Shown piece by piece: positions 6,916-15,595 of a stretch of DNA of 64,000 nucleotides (position 1 is its first letter; the number at the start of each line of letters is the position of its first letter). This stretch comes from Chryseobacterium taichungense (lineage in GTDB: Bacteria; Bacteroidota; Bacteroidia; Flavobacteriales; Weeksellaceae), in the NCBI RefSeq assembly GCF_900109935.1, contig NZ_FOBV01000011.1, positions 1 through 64,000 of the forward strand, given 5' to 3'. The position numbers and the translations under genes were made by a program. Under the pieces are notes generated by a model. The model did not search any database and was not told the origin of the DNA. It was given only the letters and a program-made list of their open reading frames with translations.

Positions 6916-7875
6916 TTATTCTATTTTAACTTTTGCCTTTGTTCGCGGCTTTTCTGCCGTTGGTTTCTTCTCTGTTTTTTTGGTTTCTTTTGGCTTGGTT
7001 ACTGTTTTTGGTTTTGATGAGGAGGTTATTTTTTTAGTTGTCTTTTTTACTTCAGCCGGTCTGGGTTTATCGTCGTTTTTTTTCACCGCAATAACCGGAG
7101 CTTTGGCCAGTTCTTTATTTCTTTCTTTCAGAATGCTGTCGTTTTCTTTAAAATAAGGATTTAAAGTCGTTACGATTTGGTTCTGATATTTCACAGATAC
7201 CATATTGTATTTTTCAGGATCCTGATATACCAGATATTTTTCAACAAATGTTTTAAAACCTTTTACTTTAAATTCAATATTATCCAGATCTCCGATTTCC
7301 ACTTTGTAGTTTCCTTCACTCGTCAGGAGGTTGTAATCACCGTTATCCTTCGATATTCCGATAAAATATTTCTTGCTGAAATCATCTTTATCAATTTTCT
7401 CCACCAGCTCAGCCAGCTTCTTATATTCATCTTTGTGTACATCTCCCGTTACCAGCATACACGGATGAGAATACGTTTTAGAAATTGGAAATTCTATTCC
7501 TTTTTCATCTACATAAAAGTCCTGTCCATTTTTGTTCAGCCTGAACACAGGAACTCTTTGTCTGATATCCAGATTCAGCTTGCCATTCAGATTCAGATAC
7601 ACATTGGCACTGTCTACCGCCGGAAGGGCATTGATTTTCTTTTCCAGCGCCGGGATATTCAGTTCGCCCACCTTTCCGGATGGATTTTCTTTTTTTACAA
7701 TCTCTCGGATATCTTTTTCATCAATAAAATAGACTGGCGTTTTCTCACTCATCTTTACAGAAATTTTATTGTCTGTAATCTTCTGCCCACTGAATTTCTT
7801 CAATGAGAAGCTCAGCAGAAATCCGAGAATGATTACTGTGACGGCAATTTTTAATATTCTGTATTTATTTTTCAT
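6916..7875 (-). CDS. ftsQ: Cell division protein FtsQ
   Basis: This 319-aa bitopic inner-membrane protein links early cytoplasmic and late periplasmic division proteins. It has a short basic N-terminus, a single membrane helix at about 9-25 (ILKIAVTVIILGFLLSF), a POTRA-like region near 48-115 (including NIPALEKKINALPAVDSANV) and a beta domain to about 245. The C-terminal 70 residues are a Lys/Pro/Thr-rich tail, an extension not seen in E. coli FtsQ. The identification rests on topology and on its place just before ftsA; sequence conservation in this family is weak. Upstream, where murC would normally abut, a repeat-bounded GxxExxY gene is inserted. Confidence 0.9.
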   Translation of the reverse strand: MKNKYRILKIAVTVIILGFLLSFSLKKFSGQKITDNKISVKMSEKTPVYFIDEKDIREIVKKENPSGKVGELNIPALEKKINALPAVDSANVYLNLNGKLNLDIRQRVPVFRLNKNGQDFYVDEKGIEFPISKTYSHPCMLVTGDVHKDEYKKLAELVEKIDKDDFSKKYFIGISKDNGDYNLLTSEGNYKVEIGDLDNIEFKVKGFKTFVEKYLVYQDPEKYNMVSVKYQNQIVTTLNPYFKENDSILKERNKELAKAPVIAVKKNDDKPRPAEVKKTTKKITSSSKPKTVTKPKETKKTEKKPTAEKPRTKAKVKIE

Positions 7876-7963
7876 TTATTTCTATTCTAAATGGCTTCTT
7901 TTTTAACTATCATTTTAAACGCTACGTTCGCTAGGTTCTTTAATGACTCTCCTATTTTTCCGC

Positions 7964-8496
7964 TCGCAAGGGCGTTTCACTCAGCAAATGATAGCCGAAA
8001 ACATTATACTATATTTATACTTTTATTTATGGTGTTTTAAACCAAGCTTTTATAATTTATTTACTGCTCTTTTTACTCCATCTTTAAATAAGGTAGAATG
8101 AAAGTTTAAAATCATTCCCAATTTCATTTCTGTAATTCTTAAATAGTTAAGAAGCTGAAAGAAATGATACTTATTAATTTCCGGAACTGCTTTTATTTCT
8201 ATAATTACTTTATTTTCAATTAATAAATCAACTCTAAATGCCTTCTCAATTATCAAACCTTCATAATTGACACTAATGTCCTTTTGACTTTCAACATTAA
8301 GTCCACAATTTTTCAATTCATAAATTAAGCATTGCTCATACACATTTTCATAAAGTCCTATTCCAAGTTTTCGATGCACTTTCATCCCTGCATCAAAAAC
8401 TATATTTGATAATTCATTTTCTGTCATTTGTGTGTTTTTAATTTACTCCGAAATAATATTTTCTGCTATCATTCGCTGAGTGAAACGCCTTTGCGA
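7964..8496. mobile_element. GxxExxY cassette bounded by 32-bp inverted repeats
   Basis: Arms at 7964-7995 and 8465-8496 are inverted and match at 30 of 32 positions (core GGCGTTTCACTCAGC). Weaker inverted similarity (TAAACGC.ACG) continues outward to about 7916 and 8545. The arms enclose one intact gene and nothing else, and sit between murC and ftsQ, which are normally adjacent. A related but shorter motif (GCGTTTCGTTTCACGCAGC) occurs at 24223-24245, so the arms could be copies of a dispersed repeat and not transposon ends. I see no target-site duplication. Confidence 0.5.
8050..8427 (-). CDS. GxxExxY protein (PD-(D/E)xK-like)
   Basis: This 125-aa protein matches the GxxExxY family (TIGR04256, related to Pfam PDDEXK_3) by its signature GLYENVY at residues 24-30, the long N-terminal helix around it, and the nuclease-like strand pair RVDLLIENKVIIEIKAV, which supplies D68 and the E-x-K motif. 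The C-terminus RITEMKLGMILNFHS is also typical. The family's biochemical role is not established; a nuclease fold is recognised. It is intact and lies between inverted repeats inside the division cluster, with no link to division. Confidence 0.85.
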   Translation of the reverse strand: MTENELSNIVFDAGMKVHRKLGIGLYENVYEQCLIYELKNCGLNVESQKDISVNYEGLIIEKAFRVDLLIENKVIIEIKAVPEINKYHFFQLLNYLRITEMKLGMILNFHSTLFKDGVKRAVNKL

Positions 8497-8549
8497 ACGA
8501 TTTTATACGGGTTATATAAATTTTCGTTGCGCTCGTTGCGTTTATCAAA

Positions 8550-9908
8550 TTAATATTTACTCATCCACTCGCAGATAGGATCATACAGGGTATCAATATT
8601 TCCTGCGCCTACGGTGAGAAGGATGTCAAATTCTTTTTCTTTTATCTTATTGAAAGCCTCATGTAATGCTGAAACTTCCTTTTTATTTAAATTCACTTTT
8701 TCCAAGAGCCATTCTGAAGTGATTCCTTCAAAGTTTTCCTGAAGCTCTCTTGCAGGATAAATATCTAGTAGGATTAATTCATCGGCCTTACTCAGGCTTT
8801 CTGCAAAACCGTCAGCAAAATCTCTTGTTCTGCTGAACAGATGCGGCTGGAAAACCACCAGCAGTTTCTTTTCAGCATAAAAAGTCCTGATTGAGCTCAT
8901 TACCGCATTAATTTCTGTTGGATGGTGAGCATAATCGTCAATATAGATTTTCCCGTTATCATATCTGTGTTTGGTATATCTTCTTTTAATACCTTTAAAA
9001 TTGGCTATTGCCTTTTTAAGAGTTTCAAAATCCACTCCTAATTTGTGAAGAATCGCCAACGCCGCAGTTGCATTTTCTACATTGTGAATTCCCGGAATTT
9101 CCCATGCGAAATCCTTTACCGTTTCTTCAGGAGTATGGAAATCAAAATAGATTGTATCATTCTCCATGCGCAGGTTATCGGAATAATAATCTGCCTCTTC
9201 GTTTACAGCATAGGTAAGATGAGATCTTCCGATGTCAATTCCTTTTCTTACAAAAAGCTGTTTGTCTTCCGGAACCAATGCGGCAAACTGCCTGAACCCT
9301 TCTTCAATGGTATTTTTATCTCCATAAATATCGAGATGATCTGCATCAATCGACGTTATTACGGCCCAGTCGGGAGACAGATTGAGGAAACTTCTGTCAT
9401 ATTCATCTGCTTCTACCACGGAATATTTCGTTCCGTTATAAAGAAAGTTTGATTTAAAATTCTCAGAAATTCCGCCCAGAAAACAGGAGAACGGTAAATC
9501 TGCTTCTTTACACAGATGAGAAACCAATGTAGAAGTCGTTGTTTTTCCGTGTGTTCCTGCAATGGCGATACAGTCTGTATTTTCTGTAATTAACCCTAAT
9601 ACTTTTGCCCGTTTGAGAACTTCAAACTGATGATCATTAAAATAATCTAAAATTCCAAGCTTTTTGATCGCCGGTGTATAAATTACCAATGTGTCTTCCT
9701 TCTGAAGAGCGGTAATTTTTTCATCAATATGATCATCAAAAACAATATCAATTCCTTCGTTCATCAGAGCCTGCGTAAGCTTGGTGTTGGTTTTATCATA
9801 CCCGGACACTTTTTTGCCCGAAGCATGGAAATACCGTGCCAGAGCACTCATCCCGATACCTCCGATCCCCACGAAGTAAAAATTCTGATATGTTTCTAAA
9901 TTATTCAT
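8550..9908 (-). CDS. murC: UDP-N-acetylmuramate--L-alanine ligase MurC
   Basis: This 452-aa Mur ligase adds L-Ala to UDP-MurNAc, the first peptide step of cytoplasmic peptidoglycan precursor synthesis. An N-terminal Rossmann-like UDP-binding domain (FVGIGGIGMS at 12-21) is followed by the ATP P-loop GTHGKTTT (118-125), the central domain with VEADEYDRSF and the C-terminal domain with DDYAHHPTEI, where the His residues are typical of MurC. Its ATG overlaps the stop of the upstream 105-aa gene by 8 bp, so translation may be coupled to that gene and not directly to murG. Confidence 0.97.
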   Translation of the reverse strand: MNNLETYQNFYFVGIGGIGMSALARYFHASGKKVSGYDKTNTKLTQALMNEGIDIVFDDHIDEKITALQKEDTLVIYTPAIKKLGILDYFNDHQFEVLKRAKVLGLITENTDCIAIAGTHGKTTTSTLVSHLCKEADLPFSCFLGGISENFKSNFLYNGTKYSVVEADEYDRSFLNLSPDWAVITSIDADHLDIYGDKNTIEEGFRQFAALVPEDKQLFVRKGIDIGRSHLTYAVNEEADYYSDNLRMENDTIYFDFHTPEETVKDFAWEIPGIHNVENATAALAILHKLGVDFETLKKAIANFKGIKRRYTKHRYDNGKIYIDDYAHHPTEINAVMSSIRTFYAEKKLLVVFQPHLFSRTRDFADGFAESLSKADELILLDIYPARELQENFEGITSEWLLEKVNLNKKEVSALHEAFNKIKEKEFDILLTVGAGNIDTLYDPICEWMSKY

Positions 9909-10218
9909 TTTTCTTATTTAAAAAATAATTTTCAATAGTTTCTCTACTCTTGTTACCAAAATTTAAGTAATCATCAATTAAAGAAATTTGTCTTTCTAGT
10001 ATTTGTTTTTGAATATCTAACTCACTACCCTCTTTAAGATTATACTTTGAATAAATATCTATAAGTTTTTTATGATAATTATGACTTTGCATTGATATTT
10101 CATTATAAACCATAATTGTATCTGGCTTATGTCTGTCTAAAAAATCTCTTAACTCTTCTAAAGAATCGTCAAATAGAGTTTTAGTTTCTATTTTTATTAA
10201 ATTAATTGTATTCACCAT
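9901..10218 (-). CDS. Unknown 105-aa protein inserted between murG and murC
   Basis: I do not recognise this protein. It is hydrophilic, mostly helical in appearance, rich in Asn, Ile, Lys and Asp, and has no signal peptide or membrane segment. It overlaps murG by 7 bp (GAATGGTGA, its ATG inside the murG end) and murC by 8 bp (ATGAATAA), so it fits the gap exactly and is translationally coupled at both ends. It is visibly more AT-rich than its neighbours. In the usual order murG is followed directly by murC, so this is an acquired or lineage-specific gene. Functions from a small antitoxin-like protein to a cell wall accessory factor are possible. Confidence 0.75.
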   Translation of the reverse strand: MVNTINLIKIETKTLFDDSLEELRDFLDRHKPDTIMVYNEISMQSHNYHKKLIDIYSKYNLKEGSELDIQKQILERQISLIDDYLNFGNKSRETIENYFLNKKNE

Positions 10219-11336
10219 TCAATTATTTTAAAAATCTCGTCTACAATCTCTTTTGCGGCGTTGGGTTTGGCAAAATATCTAAGATTTTCCGACATTTCTT
10301 TTCTTAATTCTTCATTTTCACAGATTTCTGTGAGTGTGGTCCAGAACCGGTCTTTCATTTCGGAATCCCTTACCATTCTGGCAGCATTTTTTTCCACCAG
10401 GTTCATTGCATTTTTGGTCTGATGATCTTCCGCTGCAAAAGGAAATGGAACCAATAGAACAGGTTTCTGCGCTACTGCCAGCTCTGAAATGGCAATGGCC
10501 CCTGCTCTTGAGACAATGACATCTGCCGCAGAATAAGCGGTTTCCATGTCTTTGATAAATTCTTTTAGCTGGATGGAAGTTGGAAGCTGGAGGCTGGAAG
10601 ATAGTTCGCTATAATCCAGTTTTCCGGTCTGCCAGATCAATTGATAACCTTTTTCCTTTAGGTTCTCTAAATTTTCTTTCCAGCCGTTATTTAATGTTCT
10701 TGAACCTAAAGATCCGCCGACTGATAAAATGGTCAGCTTGTCTTTATCAAGTCCCATTTTTTCTTTTGCATGAGCAGTATCCTGCATTCCGGAAACAGTA
10801 TTCTCACGGATAGGATTACCCAGAAACTTTATTTTTTCTGCCGGAAAACCTTCCACTTTTGGATAGGCGGTAAACACGGCTTTTGCTTTTTTGCTTAAAA
10901 TTTTATTTGTTACACCTGCGTGTGCATTCTGTTCCTGAATAAAAATCGGAATTCTAAGTTTGCTTGCTTCATATAAAGCCGGGCCGCTTGCAAAACCGCC
11001 TGTTCCTATGGCGAAATCAGGAGCGAAACCTTTAATGATCTTTTTAGATCTGGATAAGCTTTTTAAAATCTTAAAAGGTAACCCTAAGTTTGACAGCATA
11101 TTTCCTCTGTCGATTCCGGCGATATCAATTCCTTCGATTTTATAACCAGCCTGCGGAACTTTTTCCATTTCCATTTTTCCGTTGGCTCCAATGAACAAAA
11201 ATTCTGCATCCGGAAATCTTTTCTTGATTTCGTCTGCAATAGCAATTGCCGGGAAGATATGTCCTCCTGTTCCTCCGCCGGATAGTAAAACGCGGATTGC
11301 CCTTGGCTTTTGGCTATTGACTGATTGATTGTCCAT
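10212..11336 (-). CDS. murG: UDP-GlcNAc:undecaprenyl-PP-MurNAc-pentapeptide transferase MurG
   Basis: This 374-aa GT28 glycosyltransferase makes lipid II from lipid I on the inner face of the membrane. The glycine-rich loop LSGGGTGGHIFPA is at 18-30, a second G-rich motif is GTGGFASGP, and the nucleotide-sugar site contains SRAGAIAISELA. Around residue 245 (SSLQLPTSIQLKEF) the usual short loop is replaced by sequence encoded by a CTTCCAGC/CTTCCA dispersed-repeat-like stretch at 10567-10600, in frame and apparently tolerated. It is 100 bp after ftsW. Confidence 0.96.
   Translation of the reverse strand: MDNQSVNSQKPRAIRVLLSGGGTGGHIFPAIAIADEIKKRFPDAEFLFIGANGKMEMEKVPQAGYKIEGIDIAGIDRGNMLSNLGLPFKILKSLSRSKKIIKGFAPDFAIGTGGFASGPALYEASKLRIPIFIQEQNAHAGVTNKILSKKAKAVFTAYPKVEGFPAEKIKFLGNPIRENTVSGMQDTAHAKEKMGLDKDKLTILSVGGSLGSRTLNNGWKENLENLKEKGYQLIWQTGKLDYSELSSSLQLPTSIQLKEFIKDMETAYSAADVIVSRAGAIAISELAVAQKPVLLVPFPFAAEDHQTKNAMNLVEKNAARMVRDSEMKDRFWTTLTEICENEELRKEMSENLRYFAKPNAAKEIVDEIFKIIEW
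10567..10600. repeat. Dispersed-repeat-like insert inside murG
   Basis: AGCTGGATGGAAGTTGGAAG is followed by CTGGAGGCTGGAAG, a tandem of GGAAGTT/GGAAGCT/GGAGGCT units. Such units are familiar as intergenic repeats in flavobacteria. Here they are read in frame on the minus strand, in a surface loop of MurG. Confidence 0.5.
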
Positions 11337-11436
11337 TTTTTATTTTTTAATCAAATTCTATGTGATTCATTTTATTTTAGATAGGATTTACATCCTATCC
11401 TGATTTATGTCGTCCCTTCGGGACTCCCTGCTATCA

Positions 11437-12675
11437 TTAAGCAATATCATTTATTTCGGCCACACTTTGCTTTTTACCTAATCCTTCTTCATCATAAATC
11501 TGAATTCGGGAGCTTATGTTTAAAATAATTCCCAATTGTAAGTAGGTAACGAGCATGGATGTTCCCCCGTAGCTGATCAACGGTAATGGCTGACCAGTCA
11601 CCGGAATCAGATTAACAGCTACCGCGATGTTTACGGAAAGCTGCACAAAGATCATCACTCCAAGACTGAGCACGAGCAACGATCCGAAAAAAGCCGGCAT
11701 CTTGCTGGCAATCATCACAATTCTTATCATCATGATCAGGTACATGCTGATGAGAAAAGCAGCTCCGATAAGTCCATATTCTTCAACAATTACGGCGAAA
11801 ATAAAGTCGGAGGCAGACTGTGGAAGCATTTGCTTCAAAGCGCTTTTCCCTGGTCCCATACCTGTAATTCCTCCATGGACAATCGCTGCTTTAGCCTGCA
11901 TCACCTGGTAATTTTTGGCCTTTACGCTTTCATCGTCAACATCTGCTGTTTTGGCTTTGCTTGACGTAAATGTTTCAATACGGCTCATCCAGGTGTGTAC
12001 ACGGTTTCCGCCAATAAGGTTTGTGTTTAAAGCAATGATTAAAAACAAAACAATCGCTATAAATGATGCGGATATAAATCCTGCAATATATTTCCAGTGA
12101 AGCTGTCCGATGATCAACACAATAATGGACACCATTAAAATCATTAATGCCGTTGAACCATTGTCTTTTGCCACCAGAACGAAAACCAGCAAGATTGGTC
12201 CGAAAATGTACATAATGTTCTCAATCGGAAGCCTTTCTCTTGTTATCTTCTTGGTTAAATATCTGCAGAGATATATAATAAGCATCAGGAAGGCAAATGA
12301 AGAGGGCTGGAATGATATCGGTGTTCCGGGAATCTTTAACCATCTGGAAGCACTGGCTCCGTCGATGGTCTGGCCGGTAAACATGGTGACAATCAATAAA
12401 ATAATCATTAAACCTAGCAGGATACTGCTGAGCTTTCCGATGTATTCATATTTCACCATTCCTACTACTCTCATGATGGCGAGCCCTAAGACAACAAAGA
12501 ACATATGCTTGATAACGTGACCTGTGGTGGTCCCGTTGTTGACGATATATTCCAGATTTGAGCTCGCAGAATACACTGGGAAAATAGAGAAAATGGAGAT
12601 CACAAGAATGACCATCCAAAGTACTTTATCACCCTTCAGGAATTCAAATCTGTTTTCTGTGTCTTGTTCGTTCAT
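11437..12675 (-). CDS. ftsW: Septal peptidoglycan polymerase FtsW
   Basis: This 412-aa SEDS-family polymerase works with the class B penicillin-binding protein FtsI. It is strongly hydrophobic with about 10 membrane spans and the family's conserved loops: KDNGSTALMI, GPGKSALKQMLPQSASDFIFA and, near the end, LIPVTGQPLPLISYGGTS. Position in the dcw cluster separates FtsW from its relative RodA. It starts 22 bp after murD, so one transcript is likely. Confidence 0.96.
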   Translation of the reverse strand: MNEQDTENRFEFLKGDKVLWMVILVISIFSIFPVYSASSNLEYIVNNGTTTGHVIKHMFFVVLGLAIMRVVGMVKYEYIGKLSSILLGLMIILLIVTMFTGQTIDGASASRWLKIPGTPISFQPSSFAFLMLIIYLCRYLTKKITRERLPIENIMYIFGPILLVFVLVAKDNGSTALMILMVSIIVLIIGQLHWKYIAGFISASFIAIVLFLIIALNTNLIGGNRVHTWMSRIETFTSSKAKTADVDDESVKAKNYQVMQAKAAIVHGGITGMGPGKSALKQMLPQSASDFIFAVIVEEYGLIGAAFLISMYLIMMIRIVMIASKMPAFFGSLLVLSLGVMIFVQLSVNIAVAVNLIPVTGQPLPLISYGGTSMLVTYLQLGIILNISSRIQIYDEEGLGKKQSVAEINDIA

Positions 12676-12697
12676 ACTTAATACTATTGGCTTTTAG

Positions 12698-14035
12698 CTA
12701 ATTGCTATCGGCTTTTAAAACCTGCTGTTTAAATTGTTGTCCTCTGTCTTCGTAGCTTTTAAATAAGTCAAAGCTTGCACAGCATGGGGAAAGTAAGACG
12801 GTGTCGCCTTTTTGAGCTAAAGATTTTGATATTTTTACGGCTTCCTCCATACTTGAGGTGTCATAAATAAATTCTTTCTTGTCTTTAAAGAAGTTTATAA
12901 TTTTCTCATTATCAATACCCAGACAAACAATCGCTTTTACTTTTCTTTTAACTAAATCTTCAATTTCGGTATAATCGTTTCCTTTATCCAATCCGCCAAC
13001 GATCCAAATGGTCGGATTTTTCATGCTTTCCAAAGCATAATAGGTGGCGTTTACATTGGTTGCTTTGCTGTCATTGATGTATTTTACACCTTCAATTTCA
13101 GTGACAAATTCTAATCTGTGCTCAACCGCCTGAAAAGTCATTAATGAATTCCTTATACTTTCATTATTGATTTCCAGTATCTTACCTGCAATTGAAGCTG
13201 CCAGGCTGTTGGCCACATTATGATTCCCCAAGAGCGACAATTCTTCAATTTTCATTGAGAATTCATCTTTCATCTTCACCACAATACGATCATCATCGAT
13301 GAAACCTCCTTCATTGAGTTTTTCTTTGGTGGAGAAAGGAATCATTTTCGCTTTAATCTCCAGCTTTTCAAGGATATTTTTGCTCATTTCATCATCTTTG
13401 TTATAGATAAAGAAATTATCATTTTCCTGATTTTCTGCAATTCTGAATTTCGCCAAAGCATATTCTTCATAATTGTAATTGTACTGATCCAGGTGATCCT
13501 GTGACAAATTCAGCAATAAAGAAATATATGGTCTGAAATTCTGAATATCATCCAATTGGAAAGAACTCACTTCCAATACATAATAGTCATATTTTTCATC
13601 GGCAACCTGCTTGGCAAAGCTGTATCCGATATTTCCTCCTAAACCTACATTCAATCCGTCATTTTTGAGGATATAATAGATCAGAGAGGTGGTGGTTGTT
13701 TTTCCGTTGCTTCCTGTGATTGCAATGATCTTGGCATCGGTGAATTCCGAGGCAAATTCTATTTCGGACGAAAGCCTGATCCCCTTATCATGAATCTTAT
13801 GGATAATTTCCGCCTTTTTGGGAATTCCAGGGCTTTTGACAATCCAATCTGCATTCAAAATTCTTTCTTCATCGTGATTTCCTTCTTCAAATTCAATCTC
13901 ATTGTCTGTAAGAAACTGCTTATAATGGTCTTTAATGGCCCCTTTATCTGAAAGAAAAACGTCCAGACCTTGTTTTTTAGCCAAATAAGCAGCTCCACAA
14001 CCGCTTTCTCCTCCTCCTAAAACAACTATTTTCAT
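12698..14035 (-). CDS. murD: UDP-N-acetylmuramoyl-L-alanine--D-glutamate ligase MurD
   Basis: This 445-aa Mur ligase adds D-Glu to UDP-MurNAc-L-Ala. It has an N-terminal Rossmann-like domain (VVLGGGESGCGAA), the ATP P-loop GSNGKTTT (108-115), the central LNLSQDHLDQY motif and a C-terminal domain with INDSKATNVNATYYALE, which is characteristic of MurD. The C-terminus carries LLSPCCASFDLFKSYEDRG, another family motif. It lies 66 bp after mraY. Confidence 0.97.
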   Translation of the reverse strand: MKIVVLGGGESGCGAAYLAKKQGLDVFLSDKGAIKDHYKQFLTDNEIEFEEGNHDEERILNADWIVKSPGIPKKAEIIHKIHDKGIRLSSEIEFASEFTDAKIIAITGSNGKTTTTSLIYYILKNDGLNVGLGGNIGYSFAKQVADEKYDYYVLEVSSFQLDDIQNFRPYISLLLNLSQDHLDQYNYNYEEYALAKFRIAENQENDNFFIYNKDDEMSKNILEKLEIKAKMIPFSTKEKLNEGGFIDDDRIVVKMKDEFSMKIEELSLLGNHNVANSLAASIAGKILEINNESIRNSLMTFQAVEHRLEFVTEIEGVKYINDSKATNVNATYYALESMKNPTIWIVGGLDKGNDYTEIEDLVKRKVKAIVCLGIDNEKIINFFKDKKEFIYDTSSMEEAVKISKSLAQKGDTVLLSPCCASFDLFKSYEDRGQQFKQQVLKADSN

Positions 14036-14101
14036 ACTTTTTGCTTTATGCTGTAGATTATAAAGTGTACTAACTGTTACGACTTATAATCTACTGCCGG
14101 T

Positions 14102-15343
14102 TTATCTCATCTTTAATGTTATGAGACATACAATTGCCAACATAACCCCTATAATTATCATTCTGTTAACGATTTTACTTTCGTGAAAACCGCCTTTCTG
14201 ATAATGGTGGTGTAGTGGTGACATTCTGAATAATCTATTGTTTTGGGCATATTCCAGCCCATATTTTCTTTTTCTGTATTTAAAAACAATTACCTGTAAC
14301 ATTACAGAAATGTTTTCTATTAAAAAGATTCCGCATAAAACGGGAATCATTAATTCTTTTCTTAAAATAATAGCTAAAACAGCAATTACGCCCCCCAGCA
14401 TTAAACTTCCTGTATCTCCCATGAAAACCTGGGCAGGATAGGTATTGTACCAGAAAAAGCCAATTACGGCTCCTACCATCGCGACAATGAAGATTGTTGC
14501 TTCACCCATATTCGGGAGGAACATAATATTGAGGTAATCTGCGAAAATGATGTTACCCGACACATAGGCGAAAAAGGCAAGGGCAAGCAAAATTACTGTG
14601 CTTGTACCAGCTGCTAGGCCATCGATTCCATCAGTGATATTGGCACCATTTGAAACGGCTGTTACAATGAAGATAACGATAGGAATAAAAACGATCCATG
14701 CCCATTCGTGAGCATCTTTATCATTCATCCAAAACAGTATTCCGCTATAGTCGAATTCATTATTTTTAGCAAAAGGCACGGTGGAAATAGCAATTTTTTC
14801 GGTAGGCATGAAGTTCTGCTCTACGTTGTTGCGGTTTACCACTTTAGCATCTGCATATTTTCTTTTAACCGTAATATCGGGATGGAAATACATTGTAACT
14901 CCGACAATTAACCCTAATCCAACCTGTCCTACTATTTTAAATTTACCGCTGAGACCGTCTTTATTCTTTTTAATTTTCTTTAGATAATCATCCAGGAAGC
15001 CGATCGCTCCCATCCAAAGTACTGAAACAATCAGAAGAACGATATACACATTGGTGATTTTTGTGAACAGCAATACAGGAATCAGGGTTGCCAGAATAAT
15101 TATAAGCCCTCCCATTGTCGGGGTTCCTTCCTTCTGTTTTTGCCCATCCAGACCAAGATCACGTACCAGCTCACCCATCTGCTTTTCTCTGAGATAGTTG
15201 ATGATTCTTTTTCCATAAACAAGAGCAATGGTTAAAGAAAAAAGAACCGCCATTCCTGCACGGAAAGAGATGTATTTCAGCAATCCAAGTCCGGGAACAT
15301 GGATGCCGTGGTTGGTGAGATATTCGTATAGATAGTATAGCAT
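14102..15343 (-). CDS. mraY: Phospho-MurNAc-pentapeptide transferase MraY
   Basis: This 413-aa polytopic enzyme transfers phospho-MurNAc-pentapeptide to undecaprenyl phosphate, giving lipid I. Conserved motifs seen are GTPTMGGLII with the first catalytic region, GFLDDYLKKIKKNKDGLS (DDxxK), NGANITDGIDGLAAG and FMGDTGSLMLGG, then the HHHYQKGG loop. A hydrophilic insertion of about 50 residues (roughly 165-215) makes it longer than the E. coli protein, as is usual in Bacteroidota. A four-helix-bundle gene remnant separates it from murE. Confidence 0.97.
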   Translation of the reverse strand: MLYYLYEYLTNHGIHVPGLGLLKYISFRAGMAVLFSLTIALVYGKRIINYLREKQMGELVRDLGLDGQKQKEGTPTMGGLIIILATLIPVLLFTKITNVYIVLLIVSVLWMGAIGFLDDYLKKIKKNKDGLSGKFKIVGQVGLGLIVGVTMYFHPDITVKRKYADAKVVNRNNVEQNFMPTEKIAISTVPFAKNNEFDYSGILFWMNDKDAHEWAWIVFIPIVIFIVTAVSNGANITDGIDGLAAGTSTVILLALAFFAYVSGNIIFADYLNIMFLPNMGEATIFIVAMVGAVIGFFWYNTYPAQVFMGDTGSLMLGGVIAVLAIILRKELMIPVLCGIFLIENISVMLQVIVFKYRKRKYGLEYAQNNRLFRMSPLHHHYQKGGFHESKIVNRMIIIGVMLAIVCLITLKMR

Positions 15344-15391
15344 TTCTTAATTATTGATGGTTGATAATTGATGATTGATATCTTATGGTTA

Positions 15392-15595
15392 TTAAATAAT
15401 CTTACTCTTCAATTTGTTCTTATAAGTTGATGTTGCTTTTAAAATCTCTAAAGACTCATTCATAAGTTCATCTATCATTATTTTTGAAGTTATATTAACT
15501 TCCTGAATTACTTCCAGCCAAAATACTGTTTCATCTGCTTCCTCTACAACTATGCAGATTTTGGCATTTATATTTACTTGCTCATTAGTTTCCAA
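15392..15595 (-). pseudogene. Remnant of a four-helix-bundle (IVS-type) protein gene
   Basis: The 67 codons resemble only the C-terminal half of the four helix bundle family (TIGR02436, 23S rRNA intervening sequence protein): the helix IVVEEADETVFWLEVI and the final ESLEILKATSTYKNKLK. The N-terminal helices, usually including an RSGTSIGANV-like motif, are missing. The frame opens only at a TTG inside the last codons of murE, with no convincing ribosome site. It probably decayed after insertion between murE and mraY. A short expressed protein is less likely. Confidence 0.6.
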
